Shown here piece after piece: positions 34,592 to 43,693 of a stretch of DNA of 64,000 bases. The notes beneath the pieces are model-generated. The model did not search any database. It had not been told where the DNA came from and worked only from the letters and a program-made list of their open reading frames with translations. The translations under genes were made by a program, and so were the position numbers. Source of the stretch: Bacteroidia bacterium (GTDB lineage Bacteria; Bacteroidota; Bacteroidia; Bacteroidales; GWA2-32-17). The first letter of the stretch is position 1. The number at the start of each line of letters is the position of its first letter. The DNA lies in NCBI GenBank assembly GCA_016218155.1, contig JACREQ010000032.1, positions 124,001-188,000 of the forward strand, in the 5' to 3' direction.

Positions 34592-34948
34592 TTTACAAAC
34601 CTACAAGTATTTTTTAATATATAAATAAAAGGTTAGTAGATAAAAAATATAATTATTCTATTACGCATGTATACAGGCACATATAATGTATGATAAAAAA
34701 TAATTAACTATTTGTGGTTACTAAATTAAAGTTATTCGACTATGGGGTGTTAAATGCATATAATTAAAAAACTAAAATCATTAATCATTTAAAAGAATAA
34801 AGAAAAATAAATAACAAATCAAGCTATTCAAGGTAAATGGCAATTTGTGCGTCAACATAATTTTATTGTAACAAATATCAAATGTCTGACGAAAGCGGTA
34901 TGTGTTTTAAAAAATAATGTTTATATGTAATAATTAAAAACAGCAAAA
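34592..34948. other. 357-bp intergenic region
   Basis: AT-rich gap between divergent genes. It holds the minus-strand -7 box at 34596-34603 (TAGGTTTG, eight bases from the GGGPS start, implying a very short leader). No convincing promoter for the gene at 34949, ORF or hairpin was found in the rest. Confidence 0.5.
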
Positions 34949-37900
34949 ATGAAAAAACTATTTCTAACTTTTTTTACAGCATTAATGATTATACTTAACA
35001 TTAATGCACAAACGGGGTCTAGTTGCAATAACCCATATTTGCTATCGCTTAATAGCGAGGGAGAATTTACAGGAAGTATACTAATTAGTAGTTCGCCATT
35101 TTGGATTTCGTTTATTCCTGAATCAGATTCATATAATATTGACATTTTTAATGGACCAAATGTACAGTCCCTTGATTTAATTTCTGGTAGTTGCTCACAG
35201 CAAACAGTAATTGTAAGTAAAACTGATAGTCTATCTATTAATTATCGAAGCTTTATTTCTGGTAATCAGTATTATTTGAAAATTATTAGTTCGAATATTA
35301 ATACTAATATTAATTTAAATCTATTTAAATCAATTGATGACGTAAATCCACCACCACCGGTTTCTAATTGTAATAATACTTGCCCTTACTCTTCAGGTAA
35401 TCTTGTAGGTCAGAATTGGAATTTCTCTACTGGTACTACCACTGGTTTTCAATCCACATATGCATATGAAACACCTAGTGGGCTGCTTAGCACAGGCGCA
35501 ATTACTATTGTAAATAACTCAAATGCTGCAGTAACTTCTTGGAATAATACTACAACTGGAGCCCCTTTCTTGTGTGTAAATGGAAGTAGTCCTTTATCAT
35601 ATTTTTTAAGGAAAACTATAACTGGATTAACAATTAACAGGAGGTATTATTTACTTGTAAAAGTCAGAAATCCAAATACGGAAGCGTCTACTACATATTC
35701 TATTCCTGAATTTAAAGCTCGAATTAACGGCATAGATGTTATTCCAGGGACATTGATCCCTAGAAATAATTCTGTTAATGTCTGGTACCAATTATGCGGA
35801 ACATGGATTGCAACTTCATCTACAGCAAATATTGATTTGTGGATCTGGCCACCTATTAGCGGTAGTGGAGATGATTTGCTTGTTGATGAGATTGAATTTT
35901 ATCAATTAAACTCACCTTTAATTACAGCTTCTGCGTCTCCATCAACAGTTTGTTTGGGAGCAAGTGTAAATCTAACATCAACGTATGGACCATCATATGT
36001 CTACCAATGGACAGGTCCGGGAGGGTTTCAGGCAAATAGTCAGAATACCACTGTCACTCCAACATCGTCTGGAGCATATACTGTTGTTGCGACTTATCCT
36101 GCTGGCTGTACAGGTTCATCAACTGTTAATGTAACAGTGAATCCAATACCAGTAGTAACAACTAATGCCTTCAGCAACATTTGCTCAGGTAGTACATCCA
36201 ATATTATTTTATATAGCAATGTGCCTGGAACAACATTTAGTTGGACTGCAACCTATAATTCTGTAACAGGTGGTGCGGCATCAGGTATATCAAACCCGAT
36301 TACTCAAACTTTAAATACAACTGGTTCTTCTCCAGGAACAGCTACTTTTATTATTACTCCAACAGCTAACGGTTGTACCGGATTGCCTGTAACTGTAACA
36401 ATTAATGTAACACCGAATCCTATGAGTTCAATAGTTACTTCTCCAACTAGTGTACAATGTTATGGACAATGTAATGGGCAGGCTACGGTTAATACACCTA
36501 TTATTGGTGGAACACCACCATATACATATTTATGGAGCAATTCACAAACAACAAATCCAGCTGTTAACCTCTGCGCCGGTACTTATTTTGTTACAGTCAG
36601 AGATGATGTAGGATGTACTAAATCTAGTTTTGTAACAATTACTCAGCCAACTAATATTGGTTATACAATAACCAAAACTCAACCAGGTTGTAATGGAGTT
36701 TGTAATGGGCAGATTACCCTTAATCCAACTGGTGGCACTCCACCATATACATATTTATGGAACACCACACCTCCACAAACAACAGCTACAGCAACTAACT
36801 TGTGTGCTGGTTCTTATGGTTTTACGATAACAGATCAAAATAATTGCACTGTTTCATCATTAACCAATTTAACAAATTCATCAACTAGTGGTTGGCCTTG
36901 GGAAATGGTAAACACTACCGGTTATCAGGAAATTTGTGATATGGTTTACGACAACAATTATATTTATGCAATTGGTATGGCAAATGGAGATTTTACATTG
37001 GGTACAACTACATATAATCTTGGCACATCATTTAGCCCTTATTGGAATTGGTATAGATGGATTTACGTTGTAAAATTAGACTATTGTGGACATGCAATAG
37101 ATGGAAAAATTTATGGGTATTTATATGATCCTATTTATGCTAATAATTCGCCAGTCAAAACGGGTAGATTTCAAATTGATAAATTAGTTGATGGCAGTGG
37201 AAATTTAACTAAAATTGTTGTTGCAGGTATTTACGATTATTCAATGAATTTCACTAATGGGTTACCGGCTCTACCAAATACGAATTATTCAGATATATTC
37301 CTAGCATATCTTGATCCAGGCAATTTGTATTGCAGTAATGGAAGTGATCAGATTTCTTTTTCGAGTGGGAATTCCTTAGATTATGCATTAGGGCTCTCGA
37401 CCGAAGGGCAGACAGCATTTATTACTGGTGATTTTATGGGCACATCCATAAACTTTTTAAATCCGGTAACTGCTACAAACACCACTTTGACTAATGCATC
37501 GGCTTATGCTGATTTATTTATTGCAAAATATGATTGGAACACCACTTTAAGTAAACCCGAATTAAAATGGGCTTTTAATAATTATAATGGAGCGCCAAAT
37601 ACCTTGAACGATTGGGGATTTAATATGAAGTTTATAAATGACATCAATGGTGGAAAATTATATTTTACATCAATGACCGCCAATTCTACTTATGGTAATG
37701 TATCGTTTTTATGGTGGGTAAATGCTACCACAGGTGCATATCAGAATTATTCGAGACTGGGCACCGGAACACAATACTTCGGAGTAACTGATATGGCTAC
37801 CTATAGTGGCAAATTGTTTTTAAGTGGATATTATCAGTCGGTTTATAACCAGAATAGTACTGCAAACAAGCAGGCATTTGTATATGTTTACCCTAGCCCT

Positions 37901-38629
37901 TCTACTGCCATAACATGGAATACTTCTAATCTTAAACTATCACCACAAGCTGATCCTGCAAACTGGGCCACAAAGCTGGCTGTAAATACTACAACCGGTG
38001 ATGTTTTTGTTTCAGGTACTTTTGCTTCTTCTGCATTTTACTTCGATATCCCTTTTCAAATTAGTCTTGCTATAGGTACAACACAAAATCAATTTATTAC
38101 AAAGTTCAATTCAAACTTAAGTGGCATTTGGAATAAGGGTATCTTTAGCGGAATCTCCGGTAGCTTTTCATCAGCGAATGCAGTGGTTTTCGATAATACA
38201 CATAATATGTTTTATATTGGTGGAGCTTTTAACGGTACTATTAACCTTGAAAACGGATCGCAGCAAATGGTTTCAACCACAGGAACTACCGATGCATTTG
38301 TTGCCCGCTTTAGAGATAACGGAACCAATGCAACATACTTGCGACCGGTAAACCCTCAGTTGATAAACGATTCTATTTCTGTGGTAAATAATGATTTGGT
38401 AAAGGTTAACCCCAACCCAAGTAATGGTACTTTTGAAATTACTACAGAAAGTAATGCAACAATTGATAATATTATTGTAAGCGATATTACAGGAAGAATA
38501 GTTTATAATGATAGACCTGTAAGTAGTTCTATAAAAATTGACTTGTCTGATTTGTCGATAGGTACATATTATTCAATTTTTACTTCTAACAATAAAGTTT
38601 CTTACAAAAAACTTGTTATTATTAAATAA
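34949..38629 (+). CDS. Large T9SS-secreted protein with SprB-like and PKD-like domains
   Basis: 1226 residues. Signal peptide (1-20), a lectin-like N-terminal region, Ig/PKD-like domains (about 325-490; NPIPVVTTNAFSNICSG... and TATFIITPTANGCTG), two SprB-type repeats (about 493-565 and 566-630; CYGQCNGQATVNT..GGTPPYTYLWSNSQTT and CNGVCNGQITLNPTGGTPPYTYLWN), then a propeller-like region (about 640-1130) and a type A T9SS C-terminal domain (about 1140-1226; VNPNPSNGTFEI, SDITGRIVY, IGTYYSIF). SprB repeats occur in adhesins of gliding bacteria. Probable surface adhesin. Confidence 0.88.
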   Translation: MKKLFLTFFTALMIILNINAQTGSSCNNPYLLSLNSEGEFTGSILISSSPFWISFIPESDSYNIDIFNGPNVQSLDLISGSCSQQTVIVSKTDSLSINYRSFISGNQYYLKIISSNINTNINLNLFKSIDDVNPPPPVSNCNNTCPYSSGNLVGQNWNFSTGTTTGFQSTYAYETPSGLLSTGAITIVNNSNAAVTSWNNTTTGAPFLCVNGSSPLSYFLRKTITGLTINRRYYLLVKVRNPNTEASTTYSIPEFKARINGIDVIPGTLIPRNNSVNVWYQLCGTWIATSSTANIDLWIWPPISGSGDDLLVDEIEFYQLNSPLITASASPSTVCLGASVNLTSTYGPSYVYQWTGPGGFQANSQNTTVTPTSSGAYTVVATYPAGCTGSSTVNVTVNPIPVVTTNAFSNICSGSTSNIILYSNVPGTTFSWTATYNSVTGGAASGISNPITQTLNTTGSSPGTATFIITPTANGCTGLPVTVTINVTPNPMSSIVTSPTSVQCYGQCNGQATVNTPIIGGTPPYTYLWSNSQTTNPAVNLCAGTYFVTVRDDVGCTKSSFVTITQPTNIGYTITKTQPGCNGVCNGQITLNPTGGTPPYTYLWNTTPPQTTATATNLCAGSYGFTITDQNNCTVSSLTNLTNSSTSGWPWEMVNTTGYQEICDMVYDNNYIYAIGMANGDFTLGTTTYNLGTSFSPYWNWYRWIYVVKLDYCGHAIDGKIYGYLYDPIYANNSPVKTGRFQIDKLVDGSGNLTKIVVAGIYDYSMNFTNGLPALPNTNYSDIFLAYLDPGNLYCSNGSDQISFSSGNSLDYALGLSTEGQTAFITGDFMGTSINFLNPVTATNTTLTNASAYADLFIAKYDWNTTLSKPELKWAFNNYNGAPNTLNDWGFNMKFINDINGGKLYFTSMTANSTYGNVSFLWWVNATTGAYQNYSRLGTGTQYFGVTDMATYSGKLFLSGYYQSVYNQNSTANKQAFVYVYPSPSTAITWNTSNLKLSPQADPANWATKLAVNTTTGDVFVSGTFASSAFYFDIPFQISLAIGTTQNQFITKFNSNLSGIWNKGIFSGISGSFSSANAVVFDNTHNMFYIGGAFNGTINLENGSQQMVSTTGTTDAFVARFRDNGTNATYLRPVNPQLINDSISVVNNDLVKVNPNPSNGTFEITTESNATIDNIIVSDITGRIVYNDRPVSSSIKIDLSDLSIGTYYSIFTSNNKVSYKKLVIIK

Positions 38630-38642
38630 ACTACATTAATTT

Positions 38643-38671
38643 AGGAGCCTGCTTTTGCAGGTTCCTTTTAA
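38643..38671 (+). terminator. Terminator after the SprB-like gene
   Basis: GGAGCCTGC and GCAGGTTCC form a stem with one G-U pair around TTTT, followed by TTTTAAT. It lies 14 bp after the stop codon at 38629. Confidence 0.75.
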
Positions 38672-38691
38672 TATTAAATTCATAATATATC

Positions 38692-39651
38692 ATGAAATTG
38701 TTTCTTCTAGTTTTTATTTTCATCTCCTGCAATTCTTTTTCTCAAAACATAGTAATCAATCCAAGTTTTGAAGATAATCTTACTTGTCCATATGATGCAG
38801 GTTTAATGTATTTATGTAATCACTGGAATTCGTTTAGAGAAACTCCAGATTACTTTAATACTTGTTCTTCAAACCAAATCATCATGCCACCAAATAATTA
38901 TGCAGGGTTTCAATTTCCACATACGGGCAGTGCTTATTCAGGAATGTATTCAGCGTATCTATTAGCATCAAATGCTAGAGAATATATTGGCTCAAATTTA
39001 ATATCTACGTTAATTATTGGGCAAAAATATTATGTCTCATTATTTATTAATTTAGGAGGTGAGGTTAATAGTTACATGACCACAGTTGCAATTAATAAAA
39101 TGGGAGTTAAGTTTTCTACTGTTCCATATTCATGGGGTGCTCCAGTGCCCATTACAAATTCTGCTCATGTGTATACAGATAGTATTATTACCGACACTAT
39201 TAACTGGACAAAAATATCAGGATCATTTGTTGCCGATTCTGCTTATAATTATATTATGATTGGCAATTTTTTTGATGATTCAAACACAGAATACATTTTG
39301 ATTGACAAAGATGGAATTATGGCATATTATTTTATAGATGATGTATGCGTAACAACGGATTCGTTATTTAATGAGAACTGGACTGGAATAAATGCACTTT
39401 ATGAAAACAAAAATGAAACTATAACAATATACCCAAATCCATGTTTTAACGAACTTAATTTAAAGTTTAACAAAGAGCCTAACGCAATAAATACTTTAAG
39501 CATTATAGATATTACTGGCAAAACAATATTACAAACCAAAACAACTGAAAATGAGTTTGTTTTTAATACCGAAAAACTTGCAAAGGGGTTATATTTGGTA
39601 AAGCAGGAGAGTGGAGATAATGTGTTGCTAACAAAGTTTACAAAAGAGTGA
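38692..39651 (+). CDS. T9SS-secreted protein with type A sorting domain
   Basis: 319 residues with signal peptide (1-18, ending SFSQ). The mature part starts NIVINPSFEDNLTCPYDAGLMYLCNHW and continues as a beta-rich carbohydrate-binding-like domain (NPSFED-type, about 20-225). A type A C-terminal T9SS domain follows (about 235-319; ITIYPNPCFNELNLKF, SIIDITGKTIL, AKGLYLVKQ). The ligand is unknown. It follows the terminator at 38643 and may have its own promoter. Confidence 0.82.
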   Translation: MKLFLLVFIFISCNSFSQNIVINPSFEDNLTCPYDAGLMYLCNHWNSFRETPDYFNTCSSNQIIMPPNNYAGFQFPHTGSAYSGMYSAYLLASNAREYIGSNLISTLIIGQKYYVSLFINLGGEVNSYMTTVAINKMGVKFSTVPYSWGAPVPITNSAHVYTDSIITDTINWTKISGSFVADSAYNYIMIGNFFDDSNTEYILIDKDGIMAYYFIDDVCVTTDSLFNENWTGINALYENKNETITIYPNPCFNELNLKFNKEPNAINTLSIIDITGKTILQTKTTENEFVFNTEKLAKGLYLVKQESGDNVLLTKFTKE

Positions 39652-39745
39652 AATGTATTGAGTGGTGTGAAGATTCTGAAACAATTCGCGGCGGAGAACG
39701 GAATGACGGTGGTGGGTTTGTAAGCTTCCACATTCTTCGGCCATT
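39652..39745. repeat. Degenerate copy of the TCATTC/GAATCT repeat
   Basis: This stretch contains AGATTCTGAAACAATTCG, CGGCGGAGAACGGAATGAC, and CTTCCACATTCTTCGGCC. Read on the other strand it has the order GTCATTCCG, CTCCGCCG, CAGAATCT seen in the palindrome at 33777, so it is probably a worn copy of the same element. Confidence 0.45.
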
Positions 39746-39811
39746 TTAAAATAGAGAACTAAAAAAAGTTTTATTAATTTTGTGTATCTCTGTGAAATTT
39801 GTGTCTTTGTG

Positions 39812-40426
39812 TTAACTTTCTACAACCCATACAATAACAAATTTATCATTAACAATATATTGTAATTCAATATTTATAAAAGAATCTTGAAATATTACCT
39901 TAGCATTTAATTTACTTTTATTAAAAATTGTAAATTTTTCAATAATAATATCTCTGTCAAATTCCAGAAAACTATCGGAAAGTTTATAAATGGCTTCTTT
40001 TGCACACCATATTAAATAGAGCATTTCGGTTTTCTGAGTTTCATTTTCTAAATATTCTTTTTCGGAAGTGTGAAGAAATTTATGAGCTATTTTATGAATT
40101 CTTGGAGTTATTTCTTCAATATCAATTCCTACTTTTTTATTTTTACTGGTAATAACAGTAGCATAATTTTGAGAATGTGAAATGCTAATGTTATCAGATT
40201 TATCAATTAATACCGGCTTTAAAATATTGTTATAACTATATGTAGTTTTAGCATGAAAAATATTTTCTAATATAAAATGAGTTGTTTGCCATTCTTTTTT
40301 TCTTTTTATACTTTTAAATATCTGGGTATAAAAATCAGAATAATTTAGCGATAAATCCTCAGAAATAATAGGGCAGAGGGCAATTATACAATCAGAATCA
40401 TTTTTTATGTATTCAACTTTAGGCAT
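39812..40426 (-). CDS. 4'-phosphopantetheinyl transferase superfamily protein (Sfp-like)
   Basis: 204 residues. KVGIDIEEI (about 102-110) and the WCAKEAIYK signature (about 145-153) give the conserved Mg and CoA-binding Asp, Glu and Lys residues of Sfp-type transferases, which load the phosphopantetheine arm onto carrier proteins. The N-terminal half is less conserved, as usual. It lies 4 bp after gldD in the sfp-gldD-gldE-ssb run that is typical of gliding Bacteroidota. Confidence 0.88.
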   Translation of the reverse strand: MPKVEYIKNDSDCIIALCPIISEDLSLNYSDFYTQIFKSIKRKKEWQTTHFILENIFHAKTTYSYNNILKPVLIDKSDNISISHSQNYATVITSKNKKVGIDIEEITPRIHKIAHKFLHTSEKEYLENETQKTEMLYLIWCAKEAIYKLSDSFLEFDRDIIIEKFTIFNKSKLNAKVIFQDSFINIELQYIVNDKFVIVWVVES

Positions 40427-40430
40427 TTTG

Positions 40431-41000
40431 TTATTTCCAGCGTATGGTTTCTACAATGTGAGTAATATCTTCCTCAAGAAAATTTATTACTGGAGCCAGA
40501 CTGTCTTTATTTGGTTTAACCTCAAAATACAATGCTCCCCTTACCAGGTTATTTAAGCTGTCGGTAACATAAAATTGTATGCTGGAGGCAGCATTTCCTT
40601 TAATTTCATATAAGGTTCCGTACACTTTGTTAATTGAATCTGAATATGGAACTTCTTTTATGGCATCGGCTTTAATATCATGTTTATATACAAGAGTTCT
40701 ACATTCTTCTATAGCTTCATTTAAGTCGCTTGTAACTTTAATATAACTTAAATGTATTTTGGCTTTAAAATCCGGAAAATTTAAATTTAACCAGCAAGGT
40801 AGTGCGTTTGTCTGATCGCTGACATGAGCCTGTGAATACAATGGATATTCAAAAGTGTATGGACAGTCTTTATCATAAACCTGATATTTTTTTTCGGGTA
40901 AATCTATTCTGAAATATCCGGCTGGTTTAGGAATATAGTCCTGATTACATGATATGAGCAGTAATAAAGTTGAAACTAAAAACAAGTATAGTGTTTTCAT
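40431..41000 (-). CDS. gldD: Gliding motility lipoprotein GldD
   Basis: 189 residues from the ATG at 41000. The in-frame ATG nine codons earlier (41027) would overlap gldE and put polar residues before the signal peptide. Lipobox LLISC (Cys18), then YIPKPAGYFRIDLPEKKYQVYDKDCPYTFEYPLYSQ, the GldD hallmark, and ...IKGNAASSIQFYVTDSLNNLVRGALYFEVKPN. GldD is needed for gliding and T9SS in Flavobacterium; its exact role is unknown. It sits 4 bp after gldE, as in other gliders. Confidence 0.93.
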   Translation of the reverse strand: MKTLYLFLVSTLLLLISCNQDYIPKPAGYFRIDLPEKKYQVYDKDCPYTFEYPLYSQAHVSDQTNALPCWLNLNFPDFKAKIHLSYIKVTSDLNEAIEECRTLVYKHDIKADAIKEVPYSDSINKVYGTLYEIKGNAASSIQFYVTDSLNNLVRGALYFEVKPNKDSLAPVINFLEEDITHIVETIRWK

Positions 41001-41004
41001 AAAA

Positions 41005-42336
41005 TTAAGTTGTTGAATCTTTTTCAAGATTTACAATTAGCTGTTTTATTCTTCTGTTATCAACAGATTTTATTTTAAAATTTATTTTTTCAATTTTAAT
41101 TAGTTCATTTTTTTGAGGAATGCTTCCCTTAATTTCAAGAATTAATCCGGCAAGAGTTTCTGCTTCTCCTTTAATACTATCAAAATAGTTGTCGGCTACG
41201 TTAACAGCTCTGTAAAAATCATTTAAAAGTGTTTTTCCTTCAAAAAGATATTCTGTTTCAGAGATTTTTACAAAACTTGTATTTTCTTTATCGAATTCAT
41301 CATCAATATCACCAACTATTTCTTCTAAAATATCTTCTAATGTAACAATACCAGATGCTCCACCATATTCATCAATTACAACTGCCATATGAATTTTTTT
41401 AAGCTGAAACTCTTCAAGTAAATCATTAATCTTTTTAGTTTCGGGTATAAAATATGGAGGTCTTATAAGAGATTGCCAGCGAAACTCAGTTTTGTGAATA
41501 TGTGGTAGCAAATCCTTAATATATAGTATTCCTTTTACATTATCAAAACTATTTGATATTGCTGGAATTCTGCTATAACCTGATTCAATAATAATAGAAA
41601 CTACCTTAGAAAATGGATATTTCATATCAACGGTAACTACATCCATTCTGGAAATAATTATTTCCTTTACATCAGTATTACCAAAGTTAACAATACCTTT
41701 TAAAAGTTTTTCATCATCCCTAAGTTCTGTTGATGCAAGGTCAATAGCGTGTGATAAGTCGTTTATTGACACAGCTGTTTGCCTTTGCACTCTTTGTTTT
41801 ATTACATCTGAGCTTTTAACAAGAAGGAATGTGATAGGAAATAGTAGCTTGGATAGAAATGTAATAGTTGTGGCCATAAAATTCGCAGTTCTCATTCTAA
41901 ATTGAGTTGCAAATGCTTTGGGAAAAATTTCTCCAAAAAATAATATAATTAATGTAATAACTACTGCCTGAAAAATAAATATTACAAGATTTGATGCTCT
42001 TGGGAAATAGGAATTAAAAATTGCAGTAGAAACCCATGTGGAAATAATAACAATTCCAATATTTACAAAGGTATTTGCAATTAAAATAGTTCCAATAAGT
42101 TTTTCAGGATTGTCAAGCAATTTAAGAATCTTGTTGCCTTTAGAATTTGGTTTTTTCTTTAATTTTTCAATTTCTGAAGGAGTAAGTGAAAAATAAGCAA
42201 CCTCACTGGCAGACATCATTCCTGAAAGAATAATTAAAATTATAATTACAATTATTCCGGATATTTGTCCGAAAGTGATATTATTCAGCACAATGTTACA
42301 AATTAACATTGCCGAAGGAAATGGGTCGGCTTCCAA
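41005..42336 (-). CDS. gldE: Gliding motility-associated protein GldE (hemolysin/CorC family)
   Basis: 443 residues. DUF21 (CNNM) membrane domain with four TM helices (about 17-200; LSGMMSASEVAYFSL), two CBS domains (about 210-340; EIIISRMDVVTVD, KIHMAVVIDEYGGASGIVTLEDILEEIVGDIDDE) and a CorC_HlyC domain (about 355-440). The length and the position between ssb and gldD identify GldE. In Flavobacterium it partly substitutes for GldD when overexpressed. It lies 16 bp after ssb, one operon. Confidence 0.92.
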   Translation of the reverse strand: MEADPFPSAMLICNIVLNNITFGQISGIIVIIILIILSGMMSASEVAYFSLTPSEIEKLKKKPNSKGNKILKLLDNPEKLIGTILIANTFVNIGIVIISTWVSTAIFNSYFPRASNLVIFIFQAVVITLIILFFGEIFPKAFATQFRMRTANFMATTITFLSKLLFPITFLLVKSSDVIKQRVQRQTAVSINDLSHAIDLASTELRDDEKLLKGIVNFGNTDVKEIIISRMDVVTVDMKYPFSKVVSIIIESGYSRIPAISNSFDNVKGILYIKDLLPHIHKTEFRWQSLIRPPYFIPETKKINDLLEEFQLKKIHMAVVIDEYGGASGIVTLEDILEEIVGDIDDEFDKENTSFVKISETEYLFEGKTLLNDFYRAVNVADNYFDSIKGEAETLAGLILEIKGSIPQKNELIKIEKINFKIKSVDNRRIKQLIVNLEKDSTT

Positions 42337-42352
42337 TTAAATAATATTTAAA

Positions 42353-42793
42353 TTAAAAAGGTAAATCGTCAGTAGGAGCACCCTGGTTAATGTCAATCTG
42401 ATTTGTTGCTACATCATTTTGAACAATAGAGTTAGTGCCATTATTCTGAAAATCATCAGAATTTTCTCTTTTCCCCAATAACGTCATATTATCAGCTGTT
42501 ATCTCGGTAAAATATTTTTTATTCCCGTCTTTATCATCATAAGAGCGTGAACGGATTTTTCCTTCAATATATAATTGACTGCCTTTTTTTACATATTTCT
42601 CTGCAACTTGCGCAAGACCTCTCCATAATACAATATTATGCCACTCTGTGTTTTTAACTACTTCTCCGGTTGATTTTTTATAAGATTCTGTTGTAGCAAG
42701 TGTAAAACGGGCAACTGCAACATTGTTTTCCAAATAACGAACTTCAGGATCTTTTCCTACATTACCTACTAAAATTACTTTATTTACAGACAT
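42353..42793 (-). CDS. ssb: Single-stranded DNA-binding protein
   Basis: 146 residues. OB-fold domain (1-105; VNKVILVGNVGKDPEVRYL, ATTESYKK, EWHNIVLWRGLAQVAEKYVKKGSQLYIEGKIRSRSY) and the acidic C-terminal tail ending DDLPF that recruits partner proteins. SSB coats ssDNA in replication and repair. It leads the ssb-gldE-gldD-sfp operon; its own -7 box is at 42817. Confidence 0.96.
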   Translation of the reverse strand: MSVNKVILVGNVGKDPEVRYLENNVAVARFTLATTESYKKSTGEVVKNTEWHNIVLWRGLAQVAEKYVKKGSQLYIEGKIRSRSYDDKDGNKKYFTEITADNMTLLGKRENSDDFQNNGTNSIVQNDVATNQIDINQGAPTDDLPF

Positions 42794-42816
42794 ATTAAGT
42801 TTGAATTTTTTATATT

Positions 42817-42824
42817 CAAAGATA
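42817..42824 (-). promoter_or_regulatory. -7 element for ssb operon
   Basis: On the minus strand the sequence is TATCTTTG, a match to TAnnTTTG, 24 bp upstream of the ssb start. No good -33 TTG at the usual distance was found. Confidence 0.55.
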
Positions 42825-42936
42825 AATAAAATTTAATGAATCATAAAAATGTATTTATTCTCATATTAATTATAGGCATTATTGTATTGTAATTAAAAAG
42901 CCTTTGTAGATAAGGGTTTAGATACACAAGGCATAT

Positions 42937-42995
42937 GTTAAGCTATTTTGGTTATTACTAACTTTTATACATTGCTAGTTTAATAATAGCTTAAC
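42937..42995. repeat. 11-bp inverted repeat in the ssb-HU gap
   Basis: GTTAAGCTATT (42937-42947) and AATAGCTTAAC (42985-42995) are perfect reverse complements around a 37-base loop. It lies in the 391-bp gap between ssb and the HU gene, where I see no ORF. It could be a small structured RNA, the ends of a MITE remnant, or a chance palindrome. Confidence 0.45.
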
Positions 42996-43100
42996 TTTAA
43001 TGTTTATATACCAGCAAATTAATACGTCACAGAATATTAAGCATTGGTCAACATATATCAGACAATTAAAAAATTATGAAACAAAAAATGTTAATTATAT

Positions 43101-43131
43101 TTTTTGGAATTAAAATTTACTGCTATATTTG
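43101..43131 (+). promoter_or_regulatory. Promoter of the HU gene
   Basis: TTTTTG (43101-43106) and TATATTTG (43124-43131) match the Bacteroidota -33 and -7 elements; the 17-base spacer is short. The HU gene starts at 43185. Apart from the inverted repeat at 42937, the rest of the 42794-43184 gap shows nothing recognisable. Confidence 0.65.
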
Positions 43132-43184
43132 CCGACTGAAAAATATTATTAGTAAACAGTTGTAAAAATAAAAACTATTTTAAA

Positions 43185-43472
43185 ATGACAAAAGCAGACA
43201 TCGTAAACGAGATTTCCAAACACACTGGAATCGAAAAAGTAACTGTTCAAAAAACAGTTGAATCATTCATGGATACCTTAAAAGGATCAATGGTAAAAGG
43301 TAACAATGTTTATTTAAGAGGCTTTGGTAGCTTTATTATTAAAAAGAGAGCTAAAAAAACAGCTAGGAATATTTCTAAGAATACAACTATTATTATTCCA
43401 GAACATTTTATTCCTGCTTTCAAACCTGCTAAATCTTTTTCAAGCAAAGTTAAATCTCATATTAAAAAATAA
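43185..43472 (+). CDS. HU-family DNA-binding protein
   Basis: 95 residues. KADIVNEISKHTGIEKVTVQKTVESFMDTLKGSMVKGNNVYLRGFGSFIIKKRAKKTARNI is the HU/IHF core with a dimerisation helix and beta-arm; the region after it (TIIIPEHFIPAFKPAKSFSSKV) is the conserved second arm strand and C-terminal helix. It bends and organises DNA. It precedes the AURKAIP1-like small protein and rng on the same strand, a conserved gene order in the phylum. Confidence 0.93.
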   Translation: MTKADIVNEISKHTGIEKVTVQKTVESFMDTLKGSMVKGNNVYLRGFGSFIIKKRAKKTARNISKNTTIIIPEHFIPAFKPAKSFSSKVKSHIKK

Positions 43473-43496
43473 TCAGTATCTTACTGAAAATTTGTT

Positions 43497-43592
43497 ATGC
43501 CAAGCGGAAAAAAGAGAAAAAGACATAAAATGTCTACTCATAAGCGTAAAAAACGCTTAAGGAAAAATAGACACAAGAAGAAAATTCGTTAG
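43497..43592 (+). CDS. AURKAIP1/COX24-like (mS38-type) 31-residue basic protein
   Basis: 31 residues starting MPSGKKRKRHKMSTHKRKKR and ending RKNRHKKKIR. The KKRKRHKM-THKRKKRLRKNRHKK pattern is that of the AURKAIP1/COX24 domain, related to the mitochondrial ribosomal protein mS38. In Bacteroidota it is a very short protein encoded between HU and rng. It most likely binds rRNA. It lies 24 bp after the HU gene and is too short for normal gene finding. Confidence 0.8.
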   Translation: MPSGKKRKRHKMSTHKRKKRLRKNRHKKKIR

Positions 43593-43621
43593 TAATTTAC
43601 TTGTGTTTGTTAAGTTAATAT

Positions 43622-43657
43622 AATAAACCTATAGTACTTTTGTTCTATAGGTTTATT
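43622..43657 (+). terminator. Terminator before rng
   Basis: AATAAACCTATAG and CTATAGGTTTATT are perfect 13-bp arms around a 10-base loop (43635-43644). It follows the small ribosomal-type gene by 29 bp. Only a short T-rich tail, so rng may still receive some read-through. Confidence 0.65.
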
Positions 43658-43693
43658 GTATTTATATTAGTTAGTATTATTAATAATTAAGAT

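Noticed and set aside
38121-38351. 76-residue plus-strand frame inside the SprB-like gene
   Set aside because: Shadow frame within a well supported 1226-residue gene.
41001-41027. Longer start of gldD
   Set aside because: It would overlap gldE by more than 20 bp and add a polar stretch before a good lipoprotein signal.
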